Positions 8,765 to 18,222 are shown, numbered from the stretch's first letter. The stretch: DNA of 64,000 nt from Allostella sp. ATCC 35155 (GCA_006738865.1 AP019701.1:3220001-3284000), one strand, 5' to 3'. Notes: generated by a model from the sequence alone, not told the origin. Numbers and translations: made by a program.

Positions 8765-9679
8765 TCACGGATTGGTGATCGCCCCCGCTCCACCCGAGGA
8801 CGCGGCCAGCAGACACGCCGCCATCCGTTCGAGGCCGGGGATGGGCCGGCGATGCCGCGACCGGACGAGCACGAGACGCCGATCCGCCCAGCGATCGGCA
8901 ATGCTCCGCGCCGTCACCGCCACCCCGCTGGCGCGGACCGCCGCCTCCGGCAGCACCGCCGCTCCGGCTCCCGCCTGCACCAGGCGGCACAGGGCGGCGA
9001 TATCCGGCAGGCGCACACGGACGGCCAGGCGCAGTGCGGAACCCGCGACCTGACGGTCGATATAGCGTTGCAGCGGACGATCGCCCGGCAGTGCGACGAA
9101 CGGCAGCACTGCCGCCTCCGCCATCTGGATATCGCCGGCAGCGGCCAGCGGATGCCCGTCGGGCAGCAGCAGGACGAGCCGGTCGGGCCCGAGCGGCCAT
9201 ACGTCGAGCGCCGGGTCGGGCGCCGCCGGGGCGAGGCCGATGCCGAGGTCGGCGCCGCCGGCGGTTACCGTCTCCACCACGGCCTCGCTCGCCATCTCGG
9301 CCAGATCGACGGCAATCTCGGGGTTGTCGGCGAGAAACCCGGGGAGCCGGAACGGCAGCAGGCCGGCGACGGCGCCGGTGTTGACCGCCAGCCGCAGCGG
9401 CGGACGGCCGATCGCCGGCCGGATGCCCATCTCGCCCGCCATGTCGCGCCATTGGGCGAGCAGGCGCTCGGCATGGTCGAGGAGCGTGCGGCCATCGTCG
9501 GTCGGCCGCACGCCGTCGCGCCCGCGCACCAGGAGCGGGCGGGCGATCTCGCGTTCCATCTCGGCGATGCGCCGGCTCGCTGAGGGAAGCGCGAGGGCGA
9601 CGCGCGCAGCCCCACGCGATATCGAACCGGCCCGACAGACCGCCACGAACAGGCGCAGATCGGTGACGTCGAAGCGCAA
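8765..9679 (-). CDS. LysR-family transcriptional regulator
   Basis: A 304-residue LysR protein, the usual family length. The N-terminal winged HTH spans about residues 4-62 (TDLRLFVAVCRAGSISRGAA and SASRRIAEMERE) and a LysR substrate-binding domain follows. The start is read as TTG at 9679-9677 because AAGGGAGGGG lies just before it and the HTH begins at residue 4; an ATG further upstream would overlap the divergent exporter gene. It is divergent from the TauE/SafE-family gene (94 bp apart) and is likely its regulator, the typical LysR arrangement. Confidence 0.85.
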   Translation of the reverse strand: MRFDVTDLRLFVAVCRAGSISRGAARVALALPSASRRIAEMEREIARPLLVRGRDGVRPTDDGRTLLDHAERLLAQWRDMAGEMGIRPAIGRPPLRLAVNTGAVAGLLPFRLPGFLADNPEIAVDLAEMASEAVVETVTAGGADLGIGLAPAAPDPALDVWPLGPDRLVLLLPDGHPLAAAGDIQMAEAAVLPFVALPGDRPLQRYIDRQVAGSALRLAVRVRLPDIAALCRLVQAGAGAAVLPEAAVRASGVAVTARSIADRWADRRLVLVRSRHRRPIPGLERMAACLLAASSGGAGAITNP

Positions 9680-9773
9680 ATCCCCTCCCTTGCCCGGGTT
9701 TCGCACGGTTCGAACCCAGCCTTCCAGATTCGCAGATTGCGCCGCGCCGACGGACAGGGACAAGTGCGCCCCC

Positions 9774-10523
9774 ATGGCACCCGCCGCAGACGTCATCATC
9801 GCCGCCGCAATCACCTTCGCCCTCGCCGGCTTCGTGAAGGGCGTCCTGGGTTTCGGGCTTCCGACCGTGCTGGTGGCCGGTCTGGCGCTGTTCCTGCCCC
9901 CGGCGCAGGCGGTGGCCCTGATGCTGCTGCCCGCGTTCGCGACCAACGTCGCGCAGGGCGCCATCGGCGGCCGGCTGGTCGCCCTCACCTGGCAGCTGCG
10001 GTGGTTCCTGGGCGGCCTCCTCGCCGGCACGATCGCGGCCGGGCCGGTCCTGGCCGCCTGGCTCGGCGCCGGCAGCGCCGGCGCCACCCGCACGGTCCTG
10101 GGCATTGCCCTCGTCGTCTACGCCGCATCCGCGCTGGCCGGCCGCGTTCCGCCCCTGTCGGCCGGCGCAGGCCGCATCCTGGCGCTGCCCGCCGGCCTGA
10201 TGAGCGGAGTGATCGGCTCGGCGAGCGGCATCTTCGTCTTCCCGACCGCCCCCTACCTCCAGGCGCTGGGCCTGCCGGCGCCGCAGCTCTCCCAGGCCAT
10301 GGGAATCGCCTTCACCCTGGCGACGGTGGCACTGGCCGGCGCCCTCGCCGGCTTCGGCAGCCTGTCGATGCTCGACCTGACCTGGTCTGCGGCCGGGACG
10401 GTGCCGGCCTTCGCCGGCATGATGCTGGGAACCCGCCTGCGCGACCGGCTGGGCGGCGCGGCCTTCCGTCGCCTGTTCCTGGCGGCGCTCGGAGCGACCG
10501 GCCTGCATTTCTGGTTCGGCTGA
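9774..10523 (+). CDS. TauE/SafE-family anion exporter
   Basis: A 249-residue integral membrane protein with about eight hydrophobic segments. The family's hallmark GFVKGVLGFGLP at about residues 18-30 is the first repeat half; VIGSASGIFVFPTAPYL near residue 143 is the equivalent turn of the second half. TauE/SafE proteins move small organosulfur or sulfite-type anions out of (or into) the cell. The divergent LysR gene suggests substrate-controlled expression. The substrate cannot be read from the sequence. The stop codon lies inside a 19-bp tandem duplication. Confidence 0.88.
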   Translation: MAPAADVIIAAAITFALAGFVKGVLGFGLPTVLVAGLALFLPPAQAVALMLLPAFATNVAQGAIGGRLVALTWQLRWFLGGLLAGTIAAGPVLAAWLGAGSAGATRTVLGIALVVYAASALAGRVPPLSAGAGRILALPAGLMSGVIGSASGIFVFPTAPYLQALGLPAPQLSQAMGIAFTLATVALAGALAGFGSLSMLDLTWSAAGTVPAFAGMMLGTRLRDRLGGAAFRRLFLAALGATGLHFWFG

Positions 10524-10555
10524 CCCGGGCGATCAGGGCTGACCCGGGCGATCAG
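10518..10555. repeat. 19-bp perfect tandem duplication at the exporter's stop codon
   Basis: The unit GGCTGACCCGGGCGATCAG occurs twice without a gap (10518-10536 and 10537-10555). The exporter's TGA (10521-10523) lies in the first copy; the second copy lies just before the end of the small minus-strand ORF at 10552. Confidence 0.85.
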
Positions 10556-10749
10556 GCCGGACGGTCCAGCTGGCCCCGCAAGCCACCGTCGGGACCGTGG
10601 CCGCTACCGAACTCCGCCGCCATATGCGCCAGGATTTCGGCGTTCCGGCGTAACTGGCTGGCATGTTCGGTGTCCGTCAGCGCCAGCCCCTCGAACTCCC
10701 GCGCCATGTAGTCGAGCATTCCGGCGTAAGTGGCATAGAAGGGGGACAT
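10552..10749 (-). CDS. Small hypothetical protein (65 residues)
   Basis: An unrecognised 65-residue ORF whose composition looks protein-like: a helical N-terminal stretch with regular Tyr, Met, Leu and Glu (MSPFYATYAGMLDYMAREFE), then Leu/Ala/Glu-rich segments and a Gly/Asp/Pro tail. No clear Shine-Dalgarno sequence precedes its ATG. It is convergent with the TauE/SafE gene and divergent from hisZ. It may be a real small protein or a chance ORF. Confidence 0.45.
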   Translation of the reverse strand: MSPFYATYAGMLDYMAREFEGLALTDTEHASQLRRNAEILAHMAAEFGSGHGPDGGLRGQLDRPA

Positions 10750-10898
10750 GTGGCGTCCGGGTCAGTGAGGGATCGCCATGACAACGAGGCGCCTCACGGA
10801 TTGTTCCAGATCGTTGCAACGGTGCGGCAGTGTCCCGCAGACCATCCGCCGTTGCCGCCGCCGTGCAAAACCGCTATGCAGCGCCGGGTTTCCCCGAC

Positions 10899-12059
10899 AT
10901 GTCCGAATACGCACGGATGAACGATCCGATCCATCCCGGACTGCTGCCGGCCGGTCTGGCCGACCTGCTTCCCGACGAGGCCGCTTTCGAGGCGGCGGTG
11001 GTCGCGCGCCTGACCGAACGGCTGGCGCTGTCGGGCTACGACCGCGTGAAGCCGCCGCTCTTCGAGTTCGAGGACAGCCTGCTGTCCGGCGCCGGCGCGG
11101 CCCTGGCCTCCGACACGTTCCGCCTGATGGACCCGATCTCCCAGCGGATGATCGGCCTCCGGGCGGACATGACCCCGCAGGTGGCGCGGATCGCGGCCAC
11201 GCGCCTGTCGCGCCAGCCGCGGCCGTTGCGCGTCAGCTATGCCGGGCAGGTGCTGCGGGTGCGCGGCAGCCAGCTGCGCCCCGAGCGCCAGCTCGGCCAG
11301 GTCGGGGCCGAGCTGATCGGCACCGCGTCGGCGACCGCCGACGCCGAGGTCGTCGCGCTCGCCGCCGAGGCGGTCGGCGAACTCGGCATCGCCGGCCTGT
11401 CGATCGACCTGACGATGCCGACCCTGGTGCCCGCCGTCTGCCGCGAACTGGCGATGGACCTGGCCACCGAGGCGAAGGTACGCGCGGCGATCGACCGCAA
11501 GGATGCCGCCGCGCTGGAGCGGGCGGCCGGAGCGGGGCGCCACATCCTGGGCGGTCTGCTGGCGGCCTCCGGACCGGCCGACCGGGCGCTGTCGGCCCTC
11601 GGTGCCATGACGCTGCCGGAAGCGGCCGCCCGCGAGGTCGCGACCCTGGCGGAGGTCGTCCGCCTCGTCCGCCGTGCCGTCCCGGACCTCGTGCTGACCG
11701 TCGATCCGGTGGAGAACCGCGGCTTCGAGTATCATGCCGGCCTCAGCTTCACCCTGTTCGCCCGCGGCGTGCATGGCGAACTCGGCCGCGGCGGGCGGTA
11801 CGAGATCGGTTTCGGCCGCGACGAGCCGGCGACGGGATTCACCCTCTACACCGACACGCTGCTGCGTGCCGCCCCCCGCCCGCAGGCGGCGCGGCGGGTC
11901 TATGTTCCGATCGACGCGCCGGCGGACGCCGCCCGGCGCCTGCGGGCCGAGGGCTGGGTGACCATCCAGGCGCTCGACGACGTGGAGGTCGCGGCCGAGG
12001 CGCAACGCCTCGGCTGTTCGCATCGGCTGGCCGCGGACGGCCGGCCGATGCCGGTCTGA
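10899..12059 (+). CDS. hisZ: ATP phosphoribosyltransferase regulatory subunit HisZ
   Basis: A 386-residue HisRS paralogue without the anticodon-binding domain. Class II synthetase motif 2 is seen as FRLMDPISQRMIGLRADMTP (about residues 72-90), and the second His-binding-type motif as ELGRGGRYEIGFGR near residue 290. HisZ binds the short form of HisG and is needed for the first step of histidine synthesis. hisZ directly upstream of purA is a common Rhodospirillales arrangement. The ATG at 10899 gives MSEYARMNDPIHP; ATG 10917 is also possible. No short hisG is in the window. Confidence 0.93.
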   Translation: MSEYARMNDPIHPGLLPAGLADLLPDEAAFEAAVVARLTERLALSGYDRVKPPLFEFEDSLLSGAGAALASDTFRLMDPISQRMIGLRADMTPQVARIAATRLSRQPRPLRVSYAGQVLRVRGSQLRPERQLGQVGAELIGTASATADAEVVALAAEAVGELGIAGLSIDLTMPTLVPAVCRELAMDLATEAKVRAAIDRKDAAALERAAGAGRHILGGLLAASGPADRALSALGAMTLPEAAAREVATLAEVVRLVRRAVPDLVLTVDPVENRGFEYHAGLSFTLFARGVHGELGRGGRYEIGFGRDEPATGFTLYTDTLLRAAPRPQAARRVYVPIDAPADAARRLRAEGWVTIQALDDVEVAAEAQRLGCSHRLAADGRPMPV

Positions 12060-12085
12060 TCCGCTTCCAGATCCGCTTCTGATCC

Positions 12086-12105
12086 GATCCGGGCGCGCCC
12101 GGATC
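12086..12105. promoter_or_regulatory. Perfect 20-bp palindrome between hisZ and purA
   Basis: GATCCGGGCGCGCCCGGATC reads the same on both strands. It lies 27 bases after the hisZ stop and 53 bases before purA, after a short run of related GATCCG/CCGCTTC repeats. There is no T tract, so it is not a classical terminator. It could act as an mRNA hairpin between the two cistrons or as a protein-binding site. Confidence 0.5.
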
Positions 12106-12158
12106 AGGCCCCGGCCGGGCAAGGCCGAACGGCCGGTACAACGAGGAAAGTCGAGCAA

Positions 12159-13451
<1,293 letters not shown>

Positions 13452-13478
13452 CGCCCGGGCGGCCCGTCGCGGCAGCGC

Positions 13479-13910
13479 CTATCCGGCGGCGACGTACTCG
13501 CGCAGCGCCTGCGCCTCGGCCTCGACCTGGGCCAGGCGGTGCTTGACGATGTCGCCGATGGATACGAGGCCCGCCAGGCGGCCGTCGCGCATCACCGGCA
13601 GGTGGCGGAACCGGCCACGCGTCATCAGTCCCATGACATGGGCGATGCCGTCCTCGGGGCGGCAGCAGACCACTTCGCGCGTGGCGAGCGCCGACACCGG
13701 TTGGGCGAGGCAGGACGGCCCATCCTGGGCGATCCCGCGCACGACGTCGCGCTCGGACAGGATGCCGACCACGGCCCCCACCTCGTCGCGGACGAGGACG
13801 GCGCCGATGCCGTGGACCATCATGGTGCGGACGGCGTCGTCCACCCGGTCGGCGGGCAACACCGAGACGACGTCGCTACCCTTGACGTTGAGAATCGCCT
13901 GGACCGTCAT
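13479..13910 (-). CDS. Tandem CBS-domain protein
   Basis: A 143-residue stand-alone CBS pair (Bateman module). CBS1 covers about residues 8-65 (GIGAVLVRD, GILSERDVVRGIA) and CBS2 about 72-130 (RFRHLPVM, GLVSIGDIVKHRL). Such modules bind adenine nucleotides and sense energy state; stand-alone forms of this type are frequent in alphaproteobacteria. The gene is convergent with purA (27 bp apart) and lies downstream of rpoH on the same strand, with hairpins between. Confidence 0.92.
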   Translation of the reverse strand: MTVQAILNVKGSDVVSVLPADRVDDAVRTMMVHGIGAVLVRDEVGAVVGILSERDVVRGIAQDGPSCLAQPVSALATREVVCCRPEDGIAHVMGLMTRGRFRHLPVMRDGRLAGLVSIGDIVKHRLAQVEAEAQALREYVAAG

Positions 13911-14041
13911 CGCATCCTCCCATCGCGCCGGCGGCCATGGAGCCGCCTCGTGCGGGCGATCGAGCCTGTGGGACCGCGGATGGGGCGGGCGAGCAAGCGG
14001 GCCCCGGCGATCCTGGGGTCGTGCCTTCCAGGGAAGCCTAG

Positions 14042-14060
14042 CCCTCGCGGCGCGCGAGGG
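14042..14060. terminator. GC-rich perfect hairpin between rpoH and the CBS gene
   Basis: CCCTCGCG (14042-14049) pairs with CGCGAGGG (14053-14060) across a 3-base loop. It has no T tract in the minus direction. It may strengthen the rpoH 3' hairpin or be an mRNA-stabilising structure. Confidence 0.4.
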
Positions 14061-14092
14061 AAAGATGCAGCGGCCGCGATGCGGCGACGGGA

Positions 14093-14120
14093 GGGCGGGA
14101 AACGTCGCCGCTTCCCGCCC
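14093..14120 (-). terminator. Hairpin directly downstream of rpoH
   Basis: A perfect 9-bp stem, GGGCGGGAA (14093-14101) with TTCCCGCCC (14112-14120), loop of 10, starting 6 bases after the rpoH stop codon. No run of T follows in the minus direction, so it would be an atypical terminator or a 3' mRNA-protecting hairpin. Confidence 0.55.
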
Positions 14121-14126
14121 GATCGC

Positions 14127-15035
14127 TCAGCGCATCTGCGCCAGAGTGGCGTGATTGGCGAGACCCTGCTGGATCGCCGCCGACTTGATCGACTTCTGCA
14201 GCTTCTCGAACGCCCGCACCTCGATCTGGCGCACGCGCTCGCGGCTGATGCGGTACTGCTGGCTCAGATCCTCCAGCGTCGTCGGCTCGTCCTTCAGCCG
14301 CCGCTCGATCAGGATGTGGCGCTCGCGGTCGTTCAGCCCCTTCATCGCATCGCCCAGCAGGCGCCGCCGCTTGCCCATCTCCTCGGACTCGGCGAGCTGC
14401 GTCTCCTGGCTGTCGGATTCGTCGACCAGCCAGTCCTGCCACTCGCCGTCGCCGTCGACCCGCAGCGGCGCGTTCAGCGAATGGTCGGGGGCGCCGAGCC
14501 GCCGGTTCATGCTGATGACGTCGGCCTCGGGCACGCCGAGTTCCTTGGCGATCTTGGCCACCTGCTCGGGCGTCAGGTCGCCCTCGTCGATCGCCTGCAT
14601 CTGGCCCTTGAGCTTGCGCAGGTTGAAGAACAGCTTCTTCTGCGCAGCCGTCGTGCCCATCTTCACCAGCGACCACGAGTGCAGGATGTATTCCTGGATC
14701 GCGGCGCGGATCCACCACATGGCATAGGTGGCCAGGCGGAACCCGCGGTCCGGATCGAAGCGCTTGACCGCCTGCATCATCCCGACGTTGCCCTCGGAGA
14801 TGAGTTCCGAGAGCGGCAGGCCATAGCCGCGGTAGCCCATGGCGATCTTCGCCACCAGACGAAGATGGCTGGTGACCAGCTGGTGCGCGGCGGTGGTGTC
14901 CTCATGCTCGCGCCAGCGCTTGGCGAGCATGAACTCCTCGTTCTGTTCCAGCATGGGGAAGCGCCGGATCTCCTGGAGATACCGGGACAGGTTGCCGTCG
15001 CTACCGACGCTGGGCAGGGCAAGAGCAGTCGCCAT
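14127..15035 (-). CDS. rpoH: RNA polymerase heat-shock sigma factor RpoH (sigma-32)
   Basis: A 302-residue group 3 sigma factor. Region 2 is intact (LISEGNVGMMQAVKRFDP and YAMWWIRAAIQEYIL, about residues 77-118), the RpoH box QKKLFFNLRK lies at about 132-141, and region 4.2 ends the protein (TLEDLSQQYRISRERVRQIE, about 253-272). It directs transcription of chaperone and protease genes. rluD lies upstream on the same strand, a common alphaproteobacterial order. Its 5' region carries a CIRCE operator and a sigma-70-type promoter, so it appears to be controlled by HrcA as well as by the usual post-transcriptional routes. Confidence 0.97.
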   Translation of the reverse strand: MATALALPSVGSDGNLSRYLQEIRRFPMLEQNEEFMLAKRWREHEDTTAAHQLVTSHLRLVAKIAMGYRGYGLPLSELISEGNVGMMQAVKRFDPDRGFRLATYAMWWIRAAIQEYILHSWSLVKMGTTAAQKKLFFNLRKLKGQMQAIDEGDLTPEQVAKIAKELGVPEADVISMNRRLGAPDHSLNAPLRVDGDGEWQDWLVDESDSQETQLAESEEMGKRRRLLGDAMKGLNDRERHILIERRLKDEPTTLEDLSQQYRISRERVRQIEVRAFEKLQKSIKSAAIQQGLANHATLAQMR

Positions 15036-15074
15036 CGTTCCATCCTCCTTCCGACCGGACCCCCGACCGGCCGC

Positions 15075-15101
15075 TTAGCACTCTCACTTTCCGAGTGCCA
15101 A
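15075..15101. promoter_or_regulatory. CIRCE element (HrcA operator) upstream of rpoH
   Basis: TTAGCACTC (15075-15083), 9 bases, then GAGTGCCAA (15093-15101). The CIRCE consensus is TTAGCACTC-N9-GAGTGCTAA, so 17 of 18 arm positions match with the exact spacing. It lies 39 bases before the rpoH start and overlaps the downstream edge of the predicted -10 box. HrcA bound here would block rpoH transcription. Confidence 0.92.
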
Positions 15102-15129
15102 TCTAGCGCGTCGGGCCTTGACCGGTCAA
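15100..15129 (-). promoter_or_regulatory. Predicted sigma-70-type promoter of rpoH
   Basis: On the minus strand TTGACC (15129-15124) and TAGATT (15105-15100) are separated by 18 bases. The -10 box abuts the CIRCE element, so the transcription start would fall within the operator. The sequence immediately upstream (15130-15160) is AT-rich, unusual for this DNA and compatible with an UP-like region. Confidence 0.6.
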
Positions 15130-15160
15130 TACCTGACCAGATTAGTCAACATCACCGCAA

Positions 15161-16132
15161 TTAAATTAATTCTAATCTGGCCACCAAGGTTCCTATATCG
15201 TCCGGCATCGGGCTTTCGAACTCCAACCACATCCCCGTGATCGGATGTGAGAATCCGAGTGTGGTCGCATGCAGCGCCTGGCGGGCGAAACCGTCCAGCG
15301 CGGCCTGCGCCGCGGCGTCCGAGCCGGCGTTGCGGGCGCCGCGCGTGCGGCCGTAGACGGGGTCGCCGACCAGGGGATGGCCGCGCGCGGCGAGATGGAC
15401 GCGGATCTGGTGCGTCCGTCCGGTGGCGAGCCGGCACTCGAGCAGCGCGGCACGGCTGCCGACCCGGCGGATCGTGCGGTAGCGCGTGAGCGCCGCCCGG
15501 CCGCCACGGGTGACGATCGCCATGCGCTGGCGGTCGACGGGATGGCGGCCGATGGCGCCCTCGATCTCGCCCGCCAGCGGGTTGGGCGTGCCCCAGACGA
15601 CCGCCAGATAGCTGCGCGCCGCACTGTGGTCGGCGAACTGCCGCTGCAGCCCGGCCAGGGCCGGCTCGCTCTTGGCCACGACGAGCAGGCCGCTCGTGTC
15701 CTTGTCGATGCGATGGACGATGCCCGGTCGGCGCACGCCGCCGATGCCGCGCAGCGACTGGCCGCAATGGGCCAGCAGCGCGTTCACCAGCGTCCCGTCG
15801 GGGTTGCCGGGCGCCGGATGGACGACCATGCCGGCGGGCTTGTCCACCACGATCACCTCCTCGTCCTCATACACGACCGAGAGGCGGATATCCTGCGGCA
15901 CCGGCTCGGCAGCCTCAGGCTCGGGAACGACAATGGCGAAATTTTGTCCGCCTTTGACGCGAAACGCGGGGTCCGATAGTGTCCGGCCGTCGACCGTCAC
16001 CGCACCGGCCTCGATCAAGCCCTTGATCCGGCTGCGCGACGCGCCGTCGAGACGCGCCGCGAGAAAGCGGTCCGCCCGTTCGCCCGCATCCTCCTCCCCG
16101 GCCATGACGATCTGTCGCACGCTGCCACCCAT
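15161..16132 (-). CDS. rluD: RluA-family 23S rRNA pseudouridine synthase (RluD type)
   Basis: A 323-residue protein with an S4 RNA-binding domain at residues about 14-75 (DRFLAARLDGASRSRIKGLI) and a pseudouridine synthase domain. The catalytic motif HRIDKDTSGLLVVAK has the active Asp, and the ATGRTHQIRVHLAARGHPLVGD motif follows. RluD modifies helix 69 of 23S rRNA. Start at 16132; ATG 16105 is an alternative that keeps the S4 domain. It lies upstream of rpoH on the same strand and divergent from a small membrane protein gene, 51 bp away. Confidence 0.93.
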   Translation of the reverse strand: MGGSVRQIVMAGEEDAGERADRFLAARLDGASRSRIKGLIEAGAVTVDGRTLSDPAFRVKGGQNFAIVVPEPEAAEPVPQDIRLSVVYEDEEVIVVDKPAGMVVHPAPGNPDGTLVNALLAHCGQSLRGIGGVRRPGIVHRIDKDTSGLLVVAKSEPALAGLQRQFADHSAARSYLAVVWGTPNPLAGEIEGAIGRHPVDRQRMAIVTRGGRAALTRYRTIRRVGSRAALLECRLATGRTHQIRVHLAARGHPLVGDPVYGRTRGARNAGSDAAAQAALDGFARQALHATTLGFSHPITGMWLEFESPMPDDIGTLVARLELI

Positions 16133-16183
16133 GATCCGCAAGCAACCTGCGCCCGACCCGGGCGCCTCCGCCACAGAGGTAGC

Positions 16184-16456
16184 ATGGCCGCGCTGAAGGT
16201 GCTGGTGGTCGCGATGGGCGTCGCCATCCTCGCGATGATCGCGCTCATCGGCGTGCAACTCGCCAAGCGCTTCGGCGGCGTCGCGGCCGAACGCGTGCTG
16301 GAGGCGCAGCTCGGCCTGCCGGAAGGCGCGCAGATCCTGTCGGCGGTGCCGGCGGACGGCCAGCTCGCGCTGACCCTGCGCCTGCCGGACGGCAGCACGC
16401 GGGCGGCGGTGATCGACCTTGCGACCGGCCGCACGCTGGCGATCGTCCGCCCCTGA
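16184..16456 (+). CDS. Small single-pass membrane protein (DUF6476-like)
   Basis: A 90-residue protein with one N-terminal transmembrane helix (about residues 5-27) followed by a short soluble domain containing the pattern LPxGAxIxSAxxxGxxLxLxLxLPDG. Small proteins like this divergent from rluD occur in many alphaproteobacteria and are labelled DUF6476; I give this name from resemblance only. Function unknown. Confidence 0.75.
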   Translation: MAALKVLVVAMGVAILAMIALIGVQLAKRFGGVAAERVLEAQLGLPEGAQILSAVPADGQLALTLRLPDGSTRAAVIDLATGRTLAIVRP

Positions 16457-16496
16457 TCCTCTTGACGGCCCTTCGGCGGAGAATGCGCTCGCAGCC

Positions 16497-17537
16497 ATGA
16501 ATTTCGCCTCCGACAATACCGCCGGCGTCCACCCGGCCATCCTCCAGGCGGTCGCCGATGCCGCCTCCGGCCGCGCCATGCCATACGGGAACGACCCGTG
16601 GACCGGCCGGGTTGCCGAACGGCTTGCCGCGATCTTCGAGACCGAGGTTGCGGTCTTCCCGGTCGCGACCGGCACGGCCTGCAACGCGCTGGCGCTGTCC
16701 GCCCTGACGCCGCCCTGGGGGGCGGTGCTGTGCCATGCGGCGGCCCATGTCGAGGTCGACGAGTGCGGCGCGCCCGAATTCTTCACCGGCGGCGCCAAGC
16801 TGGTGCCGCTGCCGGGTGCCGACGGAAAGATCGCGCCGGCGGTGCTGCAGGCCGCGCTCGGGCGCGCGGGCTTCGGCGTCGTCCATTCCGTGCAGCCGGC
16901 CGCGCTCACCCTCACCCAGGCGACGGAGTGCGGCACGGTCTACCGGCCGAACGAAATCCGGGCGCTGGCAGACCTCGCCCATGACCGCGGCCTCGCCGTC
17001 CATATGGACGGGGCGCGCTTCGCCAACGCCGTGGTGACGACCGGCGCCGCGCCGGCCGACCTCACCTGGCGGGCCGGGGTCGACGTGCTCAGCCTGGGTG
17101 CGACCAAGAACGGCGCGATGGCGGCCGAGGCGGTGGTGTTCTTCGACCGCGAGCGGGCCGACCGCTTCCAGTTCCGGCGCAAGCGCAGCGGCCACCTCTT
17201 CTCCAAGATGCGCTTCCTGTCGGCGCAGCTCGATGCCTACCTGGCGGACGGGCTGTGGCTGGCCAATGCCGGCCAGGCCAACGCCATGGCCTCCCGCCTC
17301 GCCGAAGGGCTCTCCGGCCTGCCGGGGGTCGCCCTGCAGCACCCGGTCGAGGCCAACGCCCTCTTCGCGCGCCTGCCCGGGCAAGCGATCGACACGATGG
17401 GCGAAGCCGGCTTCCGCTTCTACCGCTGGCCCGACGAGGAGAGCGACGTCATCCGCCTCGTCACCGCCTTCGACACCACGGCCGAGGACGTCGATCTCTT
17501 CCTCGCGACGCTGCGCAGCATCCTGACCGCCGGCTGA
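16497..17537 (+). CDS. ltaE: Low-specificity L-threonine aldolase (PLP, beta-eliminating lyase family)
   Basis: A 346-residue fold-type I PLP enzyme. The N-terminal NFASDNTAGVHPAI is typical of the aldolase family; the PLP lysine is in LSLGATKNGA near residue 205, and the Asp in HMDGARFANA near residue 168 contacts the pyridine nitrogen. It cleaves L-threonine or L-allo-threonine to glycine and acetaldehyde, though alphaproteobacterial members may prefer phenylserine-type substrates. The start is placed so that the conserved N-terminus follows directly; a longer frame upstream overlaps the end of the preceding gene. Confidence 0.9.
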   Translation: MNFASDNTAGVHPAILQAVADAASGRAMPYGNDPWTGRVAERLAAIFETEVAVFPVATGTACNALALSALTPPWGAVLCHAAAHVEVDECGAPEFFTGGAKLVPLPGADGKIAPAVLQAALGRAGFGVVHSVQPAALTLTQATECGTVYRPNEIRALADLAHDRGLAVHMDGARFANAVVTTGAAPADLTWRAGVDVLSLGATKNGAMAAEAVVFFDRERADRFQFRRKRSGHLFSKMRFLSAQLDAYLADGLWLANAGQANAMASRLAEGLSGLPGVALQHPVEANALFARLPGQAIDTMGEAGFRFYRWPDEESDVIRLVTAFDTTAEDVDLFLATLRSILTAG

Positions 17538-17605
17538 TCGGCCGGCGCGCTTCGCCCGGACGTTCCGGGAGCGGCACCGCCGCCCCCGGCGCGCCGTGGC
17601 GTCGA

Positions 17606-17947
17606 TCAGGCCGGGACGGGATCGCCCGCGGGCTTGCCCGACCCTTCGGACAAGGCGACCGCCTCGTCCGCGTCGTCCATGTCGTCGCCATCGTCCTCGT
17701 CGGACGCTTCCCCGTCTTCGTCCTCGTCCTCGGACGCACCCCACTTCAGCTGGAACTCGATCTCCTCGCTGCCGTCCTCGCGCTCGTGCTCGATGGAGGC
17801 GACGGCGTCCAGCGGCAGGACGATCGTCTCTCCCTCGACCTCGATCTCGAACGACTCGCCCGCTTCCAGCGCATCCGCGAGGCGGCGCAGTTGGGCGATG
17901 AACTCGGGCAGCGGCAGGGCCTTCTCGACGTCGCGATCGTTGTCCAT
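17606..17947 (-). CDS. Amphi-Trp domain protein with acidic tail
   Basis: A 113-residue protein. Residues about 8-70 follow the amphi-Trp pattern: a helix LPEFIAQLRRLADALEAG, strands FEIEVEGETIVLPL, and EIEFQLKW ending in the conserved Trp. The remaining 40 residues are mostly Asp and Glu (DEDEDGEASDEDDGDDMDD), a disordered acidic tail. The function of amphi-Trp proteins is not known. It is convergent with the threonine aldolase gene. Confidence 0.85.
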   Translation of the reverse strand: MDNDRDVEKALPLPEFIAQLRRLADALEAGESFEIEVEGETIVLPLDAVASIEHEREDGSEEIEFQLKWGASEDEDEDGEASDEDDGDDMDDADEAVALSEGSGKPAGDPVPA

Positions 17948-18146
17948 TGCCTGTCCCCCTGGGTTGGTGAGGCAGTCGCATCAGACGCCAACCCCATGAA
18001 TCGTCGATGACGGATCCGCGCGACCGGCATGGAGATCGCGTTGCACCTCGGCGACGACGCCCGCGGCCATTTTTGACGCGAAGGTCGATCAATCCTCTTG
18101 ATCCCGGAGCCGGCAACCGCTACTTGAAGCGCCGCCCGGCCACGAC

Positions 18147-18222
18147 GTCCCCTTCGTCTAGAGGCCTAGGACACCGCCCTCTCACGGCGGTAACAGGGGT
18201 TCGAATCCCCTAGGGGACGCCA
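18147..18222 (+). tRNA. tRNA-Glu (anticodon CUC)
   Basis: A full cloverleaf of 76 bases. Acceptor GTCCCCT (18147-18153) pairs with AGGGGAC (18212-18218), discriminator G then encoded CCA (18220-18222). The anticodon stem CCGCC/GGCGG encloses the loop CTCTCAC, giving anticodon CTC. The T arm is AGGGG-TTCGAAT-CCCCT. It reads GAG, the dominant Glu codon in this GC-rich genome. Confidence 0.97.

Noticed and set aside
7754-9583. A 609-codon plus-strand frame with very hydrophobic Val/Ile-rich sequence
   Set aside because: It is the antisense of the Tyr/Asp-rich RTX gene (TAY/GAY codons give Val/Ile on the other strand) and runs on into the LysR gene.
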